The translations under genes and the position numbers were made by a program. From contig NC_060906.1 in NCBI RefSeq assembly GCF_014805685.1, positions 23,963,126 through 24,027,125 of the forward strand: 64,000 nt of DNA, written 5' to 3'. Origin of the DNA: Silurus meridionalis. Its lineage: Eukaryota > Chordata > Actinopteri > Siluriformes > Siluridae. Every line of letters starts with the position of its first letter. The first letter of the stretch is position 1. A model generated the notes under the pieces. That model was not told the DNA's origin. It was given only the letters and a program-made list of their open reading frames with translations, and made no database searches. Positions 11,420 through 24,459 of the stretch are shown here, in pieces.

Positions 11420-13240
11420 TCAACAATTACAATCCCTCTTAACTACACAACATCACAACTACACATCACAATATAATTACACAACTTCACATTATAACTA
11501 CACATCTACACAACATCACAACTTCACATCATAACTACACATCTACACAACATCACAACTTCACATCATAACTACACATCTACACAACATCACAACTTCA
11601 CATCATAACTACACATCTACACAACATCACAACTGTATATCATAACTACACATCTACACATCACAACTTCACATCATAACTACATCACAACTACACATCT
11701 ACACAACATCACAACTTCACATCATAACTACACATCTACACAACATCACAACTTCACATCATAACTACACATCTACAACATCACAACTTCACATCATAAC
11801 TACACATCTACACAACATCACAACTTCACATCATAACTACACATCTACACAACATCACAACTTTATATCATAACTACACATCTACACAACATCACAACTT
11901 ACATCATAACTACACATCTACACAACATCACAACTTCACATCATAACTACATCTACACAACATCACAACTTCACATCATAACTACACATCTACACAACAT
12001 CACAACTGTATATCATAACTACACATCTACACAACACAACTTAACATCATAACTACACATCTACACAACTTCACATCATAACTACACATCTACACAACAT
12101 CACAACTTCACATCATAACTACACATCTACACAACATCACAACTTTATATCATAACTACACATCTACAACAACACAACTTAACATCATAACTACACATCT
12201 ATACAACAACACAACTTAACATCATAACTACACATCTACACAACATCACAACTTCACATCATAACTACACATCACAACTACACAACAACACAACTTCACA
12301 TCATAACTACACATCTACACATAACTTCACATCACAACTACACATCTACAAAACAACACAACTTAACATCATAACTACACATCTATACAACAACACAACT
12401 TAACATCATAACTACACATCACAACTACATCTACAAAACAACACAACTTCACATCATAACTACACATCTACACAATATCACAACTTCACATCATAACTAC
12501 ACATCTACACATCTACACAACAACACAACAACATCATAACTACATCACAACTACACATCTACACAACACAACTTCACATCATAACTACACATCACAACTA
12601 CACATCTACACAACATCACAACTTCACATCATAACTACACATCTACACATCTACACAACAACACAACTTCACAACACAACTTCACAACACAACTTCACAT
12701 CACAACTACACAACAACACAACTTCACAACACAACTTCACATCATAACTACACATCATAACTACACAGCTACACAACATCACAACTTCACATCATAACTA
12801 CACATCACAACTACACATCTCCACAACTACACATCTCCACAACTACACATCACGACATGACAACATACTTACTAATCACATCTTCAGATCATAACTACAC
12901 AACATAAAACAACACCTACACAACTACACATAAGAACATCACAACAATTACACATCACAACGTATCATAAATACACACCACAACTACACATCTACACAAC
13001 TATACATCACTACACATCATAACTACACAACTGCACATCTACACAACAACTACACCTTACAACATCACAGCATACCTACACAACATCATAACTACACAAC
13101 ATAACATCACAACTACACATCACATCACTACTACACAGCTACACAACTACCATCTACACATCACATCACAACTATACATTATCACAACTACACATCAGAA
13201 CTTCACATCACAACTACACATCTACACAACATTACAACTT
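11420..13240 (+). repeat. 37-bp satellite array, about 1.8 kb
   Basis: The core unit is ACTTCACATCATAACTACAC followed by ATCTACACAACATCACA, with a 37-base period clear at 11521, 11558 and onward. Shortened units and sub-repeats of CACAACTA/CACATCTA become common after about 12250. The + strand has very little G across the whole array. Confidence 0.95.
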
Positions 13241-13246
13241 AGACAT

Positions 13247-13842
<596 letters not shown>

Positions 13843-13949
13843 CTGAGGAACCAGGTCATGTACAGAGTTATAGCTCAGGGTTCAAATGGATCACAAAAAT
13901 GTAGAAAACCAGACGTTCTACCAGGAGGCTTCAAGTTCAAATACACACA

Positions 13950-14215
13950 AATTGTAACTAAAATGGGTAGAAATGACTAGACTGGCAACCTGCTGAAGTA
14001 TAAGTGGAATAAAACCCATCTCGGAAATGAATTGTAACTAGAAATGGGTAGAAATGAGCACACTGGCAACCTGATATGGTATAAGAGTAATACAACACAT
14101 CTAGGAAACGAATTGTAACTAGACATGGGTAGAAATGACTAGACTGGCAACCTAATGTTTTATAAGAGGAAAAAAAGCCACCTGTGAAAACGAATTATAA
14201 CTTGAAATGGGTCAG
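13950..14215 (+). repeat. 81-bp minisatellite, four copies
   Basis: Units starting ATTGTAACTAGAAATGGGTA begin at 13951, 14031, 14112 and 14193 (the last partial). Each contains AGACTGGCAACCTG and AAAACCCATCT. Confidence 0.9.
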
Positions 14216-14335
14216 AGCGCAGGATTAGACATGCATAAGGGCCTTGCTCAGGGGCCCAATAGTGGGAGCTTGACGATACTGGGGTTCGTATCCCTGACCT
14301 TCTGATCTGCAACCCAGAGCGAGACCCATTGAAAT
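14215..14335 (-). mobile_element. tRNA-derived SINE fragment
   Basis: The minus strand reads GATCAGAAGGTCAGGG, GGTTCGAATCC-like box B remnants, then GGGCCCCTGAGCAAGGCCCT. This is the leucine-rich-loop style tRNA SINE seen in better form at 28108 and 14975. Confidence 0.6.
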
Positions 14336-14970
14336 TTCGTTTTCACGAACATAAAGAGATTTTTTTTCCTTCGACGCCGGGCATTTGGGACACAGAGCTG
14401 TTTCCTGCGTTGGAATTATGCAGGCCGTGGCTCTGCGAGTCTCCTTCGCCTCTCCGCGGCACTAATGAAGCGTCGTAATCAATGAGCAGTGAAAACGTTT
14501 CTTGACACTTCTTTCTGCTCCAGTGTTCTGCAGCGTTAGCGAGACCGGAGAGATATCGACGCCCAAGCGTTCAATTATTCATTGTCCGAAGCAGAGGTTC
14601 CTCAACGATCCTTACGAACCCGATCAAATGTGACGGCTGAGTGACAGCAGAGACGAGGACTGAGGATGAGTCACGAAAACACCACGTCCTAATGCTCAGA
14701 GATGTGGCCCACAATCTCCGACAGTCTTTTCCTTCACATTTCATTAGGTCAGCTTTCTTTTTCTTTTTCACTGCAGGAAGCAGACGTCTGGAGCTCTGCT
14801 TTAACTTCTTTATTTATTTTACTTTTTTCTGATTTACTTGACATTTTCAGTGTTTTTCATCTGCATTGAAAAAACTATATTTTCTAATTCTGAAAATAAT
14901 CAGTACAAGTAAAAGAAAACCAAAAATAGATGTAAAAAAAAAACAATATGGATTAAAGGCACATTGCAAT
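14336..14970. other. Unique non-coding DNA in proposed intron 1
   Basis: Repeat-poor, higher-GC sequence at about 14370-14780, with no convincing ORF. It could include conserved non-coding sequence; I see nothing specific. Confidence 0.4.
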
Positions 14971-14974
14971 GATA

Positions 14975-15095
14975 GGGTTGTGAAGGTCCTGAAGGTTATG
15001 AGTTCAAATCCCAGCCACACCAAGCTGCCACTCCTGGGCCCCTGAGCAAGGCCCTTTGAGGGTTAAACAGCTGGACCACAATATAGTTATAAAAG
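14975..15095 (+). mobile_element. tRNA-derived SINE fragment
   Basis: It contains AAGGTTATGAGTTCAAATCCC (box B-like) followed by ACCAAGCTGCCACTCCTGGG and CCCTGAGCAAGGCCCTTTGA, the conserved body of this SINE family. Box A is not clear. Confidence 0.7.
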
Positions 15096-15429
15096 ATATA
15101 GATATAATTATAGATTTTTCAGCCACACGTATATAATGTTTATATATTGACCAATTATGGGCAATAATTTAAGTGCAACAATAATAATAATTAATAATAA
15201 TAATAATAATTTCATTATTTTTTGCATTATCTATTTTACTGAAATGCTACAAGTTTAATTTCAATTCATTTGTAACTTAATATGTATTTTTATTGACATT
15301 TTCATTTTTTTTTAAAACTCTCATCTTTATCAAAATTTTAATCTTATTAATCTTATCTTTATTAAAATTGAATAATGGAGCCATTTATAATAAACATGAA
15401 AAAATTATGCTTGATAAATTTTGATCAAA

Positions 15430-16340
15430 ATAAACAAATCGTCCATTTTAGTTATTTTTTTAGATCATTTTAGTGACTCGGTTCTTTGAATTTCGTTCGA
15501 CAAAATGTAAAAAATAAATTAAATAAATTTGTAATAATCAGATCCTCCAACACGTCTTCATACACCAACTTTAACTGTAGATCCAATAATGAAAATATCC
15601 CAGTGCAGTTAATTATAATACACAGAATGAGGAGTTTCACCTCTGACCTCCTCTGGTCCGTTCGTTATCATGTGACTCCCATAATTACAGTAACAATAAT
15701 GTAAAGATCCGGACAAAAAAACAAAACAAACGATTGCATTGTGTAGCATCAAAGCGAGTCACATGACCAGAGGACTCCTGAGACGAACGACTCGATTCTG
15801 TTTTCTGTGGATAAACTATGGAGATTTTGCTTGTCGCTAGTAGAGAGGAGGACAAACGGAAAGCAGGCAAAAGGTAAACGGGACACTTGCGTCTTCCCCT
15901 ATGAGATATTTTAAGTAAAAGTTTGTAGACTTTCAGACAATGTGTGTGGATTATAAAGAGTGAATGAAGAGTGTATGGATTTGACAGATTCTAATGAAAC
16001 TTGGTTTCATTTATTTAAGTCAATTAAATATTCCGTATTTAATGATTTTTTTTTACACATTACCTACACACACACACACACACACTCTTGTTTCCATGTG
16101 GCTCCGCCCTCAATTTACAATTAACGATCCTTACTGACTTAATGAACAAATCGCTCAGTGAGTCGGCTGATTAGTCAAATATAAAAAAGCAATTTGTTTA
16201 ATGTGATTACTTCTGAGAGCAAATCGCTTTCTGGGGAAACTCGTTATTTCTGATTCATTTAAAAATATATAATGGTTCAAAATGAACTAATCACAGGATT
16301 CTTCTGAAAGGAGACACTTACAGAACTGAATTTCTCAAAA
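15430..16340. other. Decayed DNA-element sequence with GTTCGTTC motifs
   Basis: Scattered GATCATTTTAGTGACTCGG, CGAACGACTCGATTC and AATGAACTAATC motifs resemble the fish hAT-type MITE whose ends are seen at 57655-58480. No clean termini are found, and a (CA)n tract lies at 16067-16085. No gene is seen. Confidence 0.35.
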
Positions 16341-16367
16341 GAATTAATATCAGTATGAGGCGGTACA

Positions 16368-17009
16368 TGCCCCTCCCCCAGACCTTCAGTGGTGTCCTGT
16401 CTGAATCAATCCACCTCCTGATCCCATCATTATGACCCCCCATCTATAGAAATCATCAGTATTATAGAGAAGTGGAACAGAGCGCTGCAAAAAGCAAGAA
16501 ACCAATGAACACAAATCAACACGTCTCCTTTCACTGGAGCCGCAACTGCACCACCCTCATACATCATCTCCAGCAGTGTTGGGGGTAACGCGTTACAAGT
16601 AAGGTGCGTTACGTAATAATATGACTTTTCTGGAGTAACGAGTAAAGTAGCGCGTTATTTTATAAATTTACACATTAATATCTGAGTTACTTTTTAAAAA
16701 AGTAATGTGAGTTACTTTTCAGTTAAATTATTTTGCATAAAAAAATAAATACTGAATTAAAATGAACGTAGTCACGTAGAATCACGCACTCATACGTGCG
16801 AGCCGCGGGAACAGAAGCTGGTCAGAAGCGGAGAAGGCAAACCAGAGCATTACATTACTGTGATGGAAGTGTTTTTATTATATTGAAATAGTGAAGGAGA
16901 AAGGAATAATGGTTAAGTGTAGATTATGTGTTGGTGAAAAGCTCTTGTCAACTGCAAAAAATACCACTTCAAAAAAAAAAACATCTGCATGCAAAGCACA
17001 GCACTACAG

Positions 17010-17050
<41 letters not shown>

Positions 17051-17177
17051 ATGTTGCATATATGGAAATGGAGACAGAAATATAGAAAACTTTTGCCAAC
17101 TTTCCACCACTGCAGCTCTATGGACTGCTCAGAATAAAAGTTCTCCGTGGGAGACACATGTACGATGCCATCACAGC

Positions 17178-17230
<53 letters not shown>

Positions 17231-17810
17231 AAATTCACAGCTCGTTTGCTCTTTGTGGGAAGATAAACTGCCACGGTCACTGATAAAAGCGCGAACTTTG
17301 TAAAAGCGTTCAGAATGTTTGAAGCTGAACATGTTTAAAATGTTTTTTAAATGTTTAAGAAATGTCTTTTGCCCTAATATAACTTCTTTCTTAATGACAA
17401 TGATCTATATTACACCTGTTACACCTGTAAGGCGTGAAAGAGATACAAGTAACGCAAAAGTAACGCAAAAGTAATATAACGCACTACTTTCCATAAAAAG
17501 TAACTAAGTAACGTAATTAGTTATTTTTTGGGGAGTAACTCAATATTGTAATGCGTTACTTTTAAAAGTAACGTTGCTGGAGTCAGCAACTCAAAATCTG
17601 ATTGGTTACAGCAACAGTTTCAAGCAACATGGATTTGAAGCTACTAAGAGCCCACAGTGCTGTTCATTTCTGATGGAAACATGTGACGTGAAGGCTGGAA
17701 TCTGATTGGATAGAATTCGAGAAATGCGATGAAATTAATGACTATTGGGAATAATACACATTCATGGACAAAAATATATGAAAATGTAAGGCAGTGTTTC
17801 TGATTTGAGT
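16368..17810 (+). repeat. Unnamed interspersed repeat, copy A (interrupted)
   Basis: The segments 16377-16573 and about 17581-17810 are collinear with copy B at 29338-30020. Shared blocks are GACCTTCAGTGGTGTCCTG, CATCAGTATTATAGAGAAGT, AACACGTCTCCTTTCACTGG, CAACTCAAAATCTGATTGG and ACTATTGGGAATAAT. A hAT remnant replaces about 270 bases of the middle. Confidence 0.75.
16574..17571 (+). mobile_element. hAT-type element, non-autonomous, right end lost
   Basis: The left end is CAGTGTTGGGGGTAACGCGT; the right side carries inverted ATTGTAATGCGTTACTTTTA but the final CAACACTG is missing. Inside, 16909-17010 reads VKCRLCVGEKLLST, and after a frameshift at an A run HLHAKHST. The CxxC and HxxxxH spacing is that of a BED zinc finger from a hAT transposase N-terminus. 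The catalytic part is absent. Tracts of (TG)n (17011-17047) and (GA)n (17181-17229) have expanded within it. Confidence 0.7.
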
Positions 17811-18036
17811 TCCCTGGTGGTCTAGTGGTTAGGATGCGGCGCTCTCACCGCTGTAGCCCCCGGTCAGGGAACCAACCCCATCCATTAGGGTTGCACAAGC
17901 CTTAGTGCCGGTCCCAAGCCTGGATAAATGGGGAGGGTTGTGTTAGGAAGGGCATCCAGCGTAAAAACATGTGCCAAATCAAACATGCGGATGGTCCGCT
18001 GTGGCGCCCCCTAATGGGAGAAGCCGAAAGAAAGTT
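17811..18036 (+). mobile_element. tRNA-Glu-derived SINE with 19-bp target duplication
   Basis: The head TCCCTGGTGGTCTAGTGGTT is the 5' end of tRNA-Glu with an intact box A; the box B segment GGTTCGAT is deleted. The body TAGTGCCGGTCCCAAGCC and tail CTAATGGGAGAAGCCGAAAG follow. The tail is the same as the RTE LINE 3' end at about 4700-4760. AGTGTTTCTGATTTGAGTT flanks it at 17793-17811 and 18037-18055, a perfect target-site duplication. It sits in copy A of the unnamed repeat. Confidence 0.92.
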
Positions 18037-18059
18037 AGTGTTTCTGATTTGAGTTGTCC

Positions 18060-18370
18060 AGGTTATGATCATTCCCATGCAAAGTTTTTGTGGGCAAATC
18101 TCAGGTTATTTGGAGAAAATGTGGACTAATTTGGGTTCTGAGTATAAAATCTGAGACACACACTATAAAACACCGCCATACTCTCTTCATATCCCCCCCC
18201 CACACACACACACACACATTGTGGGAAAGACTACAAACGAAGTCTTTACATGAAAAGTTGCTCATAGGCGAAGACACAAGTGTCCAGATTACCATTAAGG
18301 GCTTTAACCACCAAACAAATCTTAATCAGTGGTAATATAAAAGCTCTCAGCAGAACCAGTCATTATTAAT

Positions 18371-18414
<44 letters not shown>

Positions 18415-19600
18415 CTCTCTCAGACGGCTTAATAACTGCCTTCATGCAAAAAACGCACATCTAATTGTACAATTGTACCGCAGTGGTCAATTCCTGGCTC
18501 CCCGAAGTGTCACATGACTCCAGGAACGCTAAGAAGCAGAAAGTAATACTTTATTGTGTTTTATAATGAACTCGCTCTGTTTTTAAGGTCCTGGACTGGT
18601 CCAAATCCCAGCACTGAGCCACTGTTACACCCTGGAGCCAGATGTTTTATCTGAAATTGGCTCGCTAGTAGCTTGCTCGGAAATAAAAGAGTCTGAGAAA
18701 TGAAAGGAAGGATAATAAACTGTGTATATAGAGAACTTCAGAGCGTGTGGTGATACGGTGTTTAAGGATTAGGGGATGCGTTGATACCGATATTGTGTGA
18801 CGCAAATCTAGCATTAGACGTCAAGCTAATGAAGTTATAATGAAGAAATATCTGGCAACCCGTCAAATTCAAGTGTTCATTCCCATTCACAGATAAGAAG
18901 AAAGCAGATATAAGATGATTCAATCCGATGATTCTGGATATTAATTCGTTTTCTTTTTCATTTGGCAGCTGCTTTTTAAAAAAATATGCTTAAAATATAA
19001 CTTTTCTTGCAATATGTCAAGGACTTTTCAAGAGCATGAGCGGAAATCGCTTGAAATAGGTTGAAAATGGTTAAAAATGTACATTGGGTTTCCTATCACC
19101 TTATAATGTGGAATTCTGATGCATTTGCCTCCCTTAAAGCTATTTTCACTTGCTAAGATCATTTTTGCACAGAGGTTACTGTTCTGCTAAACATAAAACC
19201 TAGCATGAGGAGTTTTGTTAGCAGCACAAAGCTACAGAGCTGAAGAAAACGTTCCTGATTGATTAATGCTAAGCAGATTTCTCATTTCAGATCCGATGGT
19301 CTGAATAAAATGGCAGTCGTCCCCCACCTCATACTGCTTTAGTGTCAGTAATCAGGCACCTTGTTCCTTTTTTTAGCGACACCATTTATAGAATACTTTC
19401 ACCGTATTGTGCTGGAATAGGATTTCCTCAGATGGTTCATGGGAGGAAAATTGAGGCTCAACTACAGGTTTGAGAATTGGGAGTAATCACTCTGGGGGGA
19501 AATTGCATCCCAATATGCATCATTCTAGATCTTCCAGGACGAAAACAGAAAAGAAAGAAAGAAAAAAAACGTGGCAGGCCATCAGGGCCAGAAAAACCTT
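18060..19600. other. Non-coding, no gene seen
   Basis: It holds a (CA)n microsatellite at 18374-18412 and otherwise AT-rich unique sequence in proposed intron 1. Confidence 0.5.
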
Positions 19601-19639
19601 TTCTGCTGAACTAAACCATTACCAACCGATACCATTTTA

Positions 19640-19802
19640 TTTAATTCATGTAACTTATATAAACACTGTATATCCTGCCTTTGCTGCTATTGAACTTCTG
19701 GTTCGACCTAAACTGCATTTCGTTGCCTTGTACTTGTACATGTGTAATGACAGTAAAGTTGAATCTAATCTAATCTAATCTAATCTTATCTAATCTAATC
19801 TA
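19640..19802 (+). mobile_element. L2-like LINE 3' end with (TCTAA)n tail
   Basis: GCATTTCGTTGCCTTGTACT, then TGTAATGACAGTAAAGTTGA, leads into TCTAATC repeats at 19754-19802. This is the usual 3' terminus of fish L2-type LINEs, 5'-truncated here. Confidence 0.7.
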
Positions 19803-19914
19803 AACACTACCAGAATAACTGATTTACAGTAATGTGAAATAAATCTGTATTAAATTATTCCCGATAGTCTATTCTCTTCACTTCAGTGTTTCTTTTGCTT
19901 GTGCTGCTTCCAGG

Positions 19915-20472
19915 AGTATAAATTTATGTAGCTTTAAATACATGAGAATGAAGCCGTCACTGTAACCAATCAGATTTTGAGTTGACGAAACAAATAACGT
20001 CAGCATTTTCACGTCCTTTGATTGGATGGTCGGAGAGTGTCACCAGTCAGAGCTCGCAACCCGCATCTGTAGCAAAACCTTAATTCTATTCATGTGGATT
20101 TGATATTGACTTTTTTTTCCCCATAATAACTGACGGAAGAGAGGAAAGAAGAGAATTGCTTTTTTATGTACTTTTGGCTTTTCCTTCCTGTCGTATTTGC
20201 ACAAAAACAATAAAAAAAATCATAAATGCACGAGTCATTTTAAGATGTATGTGGAGGTGCAGCTGTGGCTACAGTGAAAGGAGACGTGTTGAATTGTGTT
20301 CATTGGGTTTCTTGCTTTAGTGATTCATTCTCTCTGTTTAAGATCCTGTGTGTGATGCAGCGCTCTGTTCTACTGCACTTCTCTATAGCACTGATGATTT
20401 CTACAGACGTGGGTCATAATGACGGGATTAATAGGTGGATTGGTTTAGGTGGAACATCACTGAAGGCCTTGG
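19915..20472 (-). repeat. Unnamed interspersed repeat, copy C
   Basis: On the minus strand it reads AAGGCCTTCAGTGATGTTCC, CTATAGAGAAGTGCAGTAGA, TCAACACGTCTCCTTTCACT, CCATCCAATCAAAGGACGTG and CAACTCAAAATCTGATTGG, in the same order as copy B. The middle is complete, unlike copy A. Confidence 0.75.
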
Positions 20473-20529
20473 GGGGGGGGAAACACGATCCAGGACTGGT
20501 CTCAAGTCATATAAAAGATTTCATCAATT

Positions 20530-23500
20530 GAATCATTGAAACTGATCTCAGTAGCATTGAGAATTAAAATCAAGGTTAGTTATAAAAAATATATATATAA
20601 TTCTATAAATATATAAATAATTCTTTAGATCTACTAAAAAAAAACCCACTAAAAATCTTGTCCTTTCATCTACGTTGTTAATTCTGTCTGACTCTCTGAA
20701 GATCTCTTGGTTTGGGGACGAGGGCTCCATCTTGGCAGGTCTTTCTTTTTTTTTTTAGCTCCGAAAGACGGAAACTGTCTCTGCTGTGACCTGTAAAACA
20801 CACGACACCACACTGAGCTTTTTTTTGTTGTTGCTTTATTTTCTGCTGCGGTTTTATTTCCACTCCTCAAAGACACTTACACACTATTTAAAAGTGACAA
20901 CACAGAACACACTTATAAGAATCGGAACATCTCGTCACAGGACTAACAAAGCAGGGGGATTAAAGACATAATCGAACAACACGCTGTTTATTCTGCTCTC
21001 GTCCCCGGATACAATGAACCAAAGAAGAAAGGAGCATGTATGTTGTTTTTTTTTCTTCGCTCTTTTGTCTGTCATGCATCGGAGGCTATGAACAAAACGT
21101 TCACAGTGTAGCACTAAGACGAATTTTTATTCTGGAGGTAAACAGGACCGGGGCTGAGCCGAGCTGCCTGAGGAAACAAATTGGAGGAAATGATGGATCT
21201 GCAGTAGATGCTAAATACAGAATTCAGGTCAATACACTACAGGATTCAATGCAGTGAAAAGAGAAAATGAAAAGAAGCGGAGGGAAAAACATGGACGCAC
21301 TCGGGTTCTGTACAAAGTGCCGTGACTCACGCTGAGAGTTCAATCAAAACTCATCGGTCTGCTCGAGGATGCAGGCTGTAGGTACGGGAAAAAAAGAAAA
21401 AACCCACTGTTATTAATTCCGAGTAGTGAAGCTCCGGAAGAGGCCTGTGTTTATACAAACTACCCGTGAATTCAAATAGTCAAAACACATTTCCCTTTAT
21501 ATACACGCATTAATCCCCTGGTCGATTGTGATTGGCTGGAAGGAGTTCAGGTGTAAGATCAGATGTACACACAGGTAGTTTGTGTTTCTCACTTGAACCA
21601 ATTCTAAACACCTGTAACCATAGTAACATCCAGTTCTAGGTCCATGTGGGTTTTTTCTTCTGACCTTACTGACACCTGAGTTTTGCATGTGGTGGAACTT
21701 AAATGGTGAAGAGCTTTAGGCACAGGATGAATTTGAAGACCAACTGGAGAAGAAAACATTTGTCTATTTCTGAGTATCAGACCAGGATTTCACTCCAACA
21801 GCTTCATTATGAGTAGAGATGCATCACAGATTCATAGCTAGTTATTAAATCTCATGTATATAAATGTAATCTGGCACTACTTTATCTCTGGGTGTGATTG
21901 GGAGCAGCAGATTTCTAGCTGTAACTAAAACGCGTAAAGAAAACAAAGCGTTCTTTGGATCCATTCAGTCAGTTTCGCTCTGCAAACATCAATAACAGTG
22001 ACCCTGGTATAAGGTGTGAGGACTTACACCATTCTAACGCTTCACCTCGTGATGTTCGTGCACCAACATCCTGTAACACACATTCAGCCGCAGATTATTA
22101 GCATTACCTCGTAATGCTAACGTATCGAGTTCTACAGCAATCTTTACAGAACCAAAGCTGATTTGAGAACATTGAAGAAAATCAGCTGGGACATGATCAT
22201 CGTAGTCCAACAACAATATTGGTAGCAACAAATATTGGTGCATTAGATACGGGTCTGTAACGATTTGATTTATTTCAATATAATTATCAGTAGATGTTCT
22301 ATACTTTTATTATTTGTGTTTATATTATTTATTATTTCTCTCAGCAACGCTGAATATGGCGCATCACATCACTATGGCGACGGAGGCGTGTCCTGAGAGT
22401 CACATAGAATACAGATTAACATGGCAGAGGTAGAGCTGTAACTTCCTGCACACACAACAGGAAAAGAACATCTGGGTTTATTTGCATTACAAAAGGCATG
22501 TGTGTGTGTGTGTGAGACATGAGTTAGAAGTCAGAAGTCACTTAAGTAAATTGACAATTTGCTGTCAGTCTGAACCAAAGAAATAAAACATTCTGTACCA
22601 TGTTGCGGAGAATCCGATTATTCCATTGAGCTGAAGCGAATGGAAATCGGATCGCACTCCGTCCTAACAGGGAGGAATCGTATCGCATAGTATTTGTAGC
22701 TGCTTCATACGTATCTTTAAAGTGTTGTATTTCCTTCTTATGCATCTTTAAAGTAAACAAATTTTTTGCCTATTTTCTGGAAGGGGTGCCAATAATTTTG
22801 CACTTATCTGTATTTTAAGTAAACAAATAATGAAGGAAGAGTGGGAATTTTTTTATTATTATTGTTATTATTTGTTCATTGAAGAAATGAAAAAAAAATT
22901 CGGCGTGTAGAAATCGAGCTCCAGACAATAATTGAGAAGCGCGGCGCAGGCCGGCGAACGCGGTACGAACGTCGGCGTGCTCAATAATTACCTGTCATTT
23001 AGATTTTTTCCCCCTTTTTCCTTCCTGTTTGATTTGTGCAAAGCCGAACAAACCTTTCGAGATCAGTTAAAGCGGCGAGATGAAGTTTTAACAGCTGGCT
23101 CTGGTGTTTAATTAAGACGTCCTCCCTCGCAATTTCCCCGCGTCTACAGCAGGGTTGTTATCAGTGATTCGGTTCCCAGACACAGAAGTGAATTTAATTG
23201 AAATCTGGCTGAAGAACAGAGTATTCCTGATGTGTGGAGATGTTGGGAGTGAAGCCGGGGCGCTGTGTGATGAATCTGATTAAGTAACGTCAGAATTGCT
23301 GTCAGCGTTGGTGCAGATGATAAAAAAATAAAGTAAAATAAAATAATAATGCTTTCCTTCGGGTTTGAAAAGTGGTTTGATGAACGGTTTCAGAAGGTTT
23401 AATGTTTGTTGTGCAGCGAGATGGAATTGACATCGGGCTTCGATCTGCTCACTAACACCTCCATGCCAAGGAATTAAAATTTTTTCTCTTTATATCACAA

Positions 23501-23600
23501 TTGCATTTTTGCGTTTCCCAAACATCTGTATTTCATCCTGTCACTTCCATGATGTTGTGGAACCTCAGAGGGTTCAGTTCCTGCTTTTACTTACATTAGA
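20530..23600. other. Non-coding intronic DNA
   Basis: No gene is supported. ORFs here are short and without domain features. The part at about 22905-23300 is GC-richer and repeat-free and may be regulatory (see findings). Confidence 0.45.
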
Positions 23601-23608
23601 GCAGCTCC

Positions 23609-24077
23609 ATTATATGGACAAAAGTATTGGACACCTGAACTATCCAGCCATATGTAGAACTTCCACAAATTGTTCAAGTCAAACAATGGTATCGGACATC
23701 TTTGGATACATGAAAATGAAATTTCGCCTTCACTTGAACTAGAAGGTCCAAACCTGTTCCAGCAATGTGCACAAAGCCAGCTCCTTGAAGATGTGCAATT
23801 GATTGGTTGGAAGGCTGTGAAAGATCTCCTGCTATAGAACTCAAAGACTTTTGGGATGAATGTGAATGCTGACTGCACCCAAGACCTCCTCAACTCACTT
23901 TACCTTTCTGACTTTACTAACACCCTTGTGTCTGAATGAATTATCAGAGATCTCCACAACCTCTGGTGGAAAATCTTCCCAGAAGAGTGGAAGTTATTAT
24001 AACTGCAAATGAAGAATAAATGAGGTACATACCAATCTTAAGGTCAGGTGTCCACCAACTTTTGTCCATATACTGTA
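23609..24077 (+). mobile_element. Tc1-derived MITE, near full length (copy 1)
   Basis: The left end is ATTATATGGACAAAAGTATT and the right end AACTTTTGTCCATATACTGT, inverted. The body has CCTGTTCCAGCA-TGTGCACAAAGCCA, TTTGGGATGAATGTGAATGC and GTGGAAAATCTTCCCAGAAG. In sibling copies these translate to the Tc1 transposase C-terminus (APVHKA, NPxEHLWDEL, LVESLP). It lies only about 380 bases before the start codon, within the last part of proposed intron 1. Confidence 0.85.
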
Positions 24078-24459
24078 TTAAAGCTGAACTGTTAATTTGT
24101 CCACTTGGAAAAATGTTCGAATTTCCCTTCAGGGAATTTGGTATGCATTCCGACGCTTTCAGAGCAGAACTTTCTGTCTGCGTCGTGACAAAGATACTGT
24201 AGCAGGGTGTACTTTCTCCTCCTCGTCTGTCCTGGCTACAGTCAGCTCTTATTAAAAGTTTATACTGCAAGTGTTCAATAACCCATTTCTTCCTCTCGTT
24301 CTTTCTCTCGCTTCCTGCAGCTCATGGCCTGTTGAACACCATTAACCCCTGGTCAACAGTTTAATTTTATCCTCCCAAACCCTCCCCTCCCCTCACCTCC
24401 TTAAACCTCGAGTGTGAACCAGAAGGGCACGAGAGCACATCCTTGTGGAACGGTTGACA

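Noticed and set aside
17811..17870. A functional tRNA-Glu gene
   Set aside because: The box B arm is deleted and the tRNA-like head is fused to a SINE body and LINE tail.
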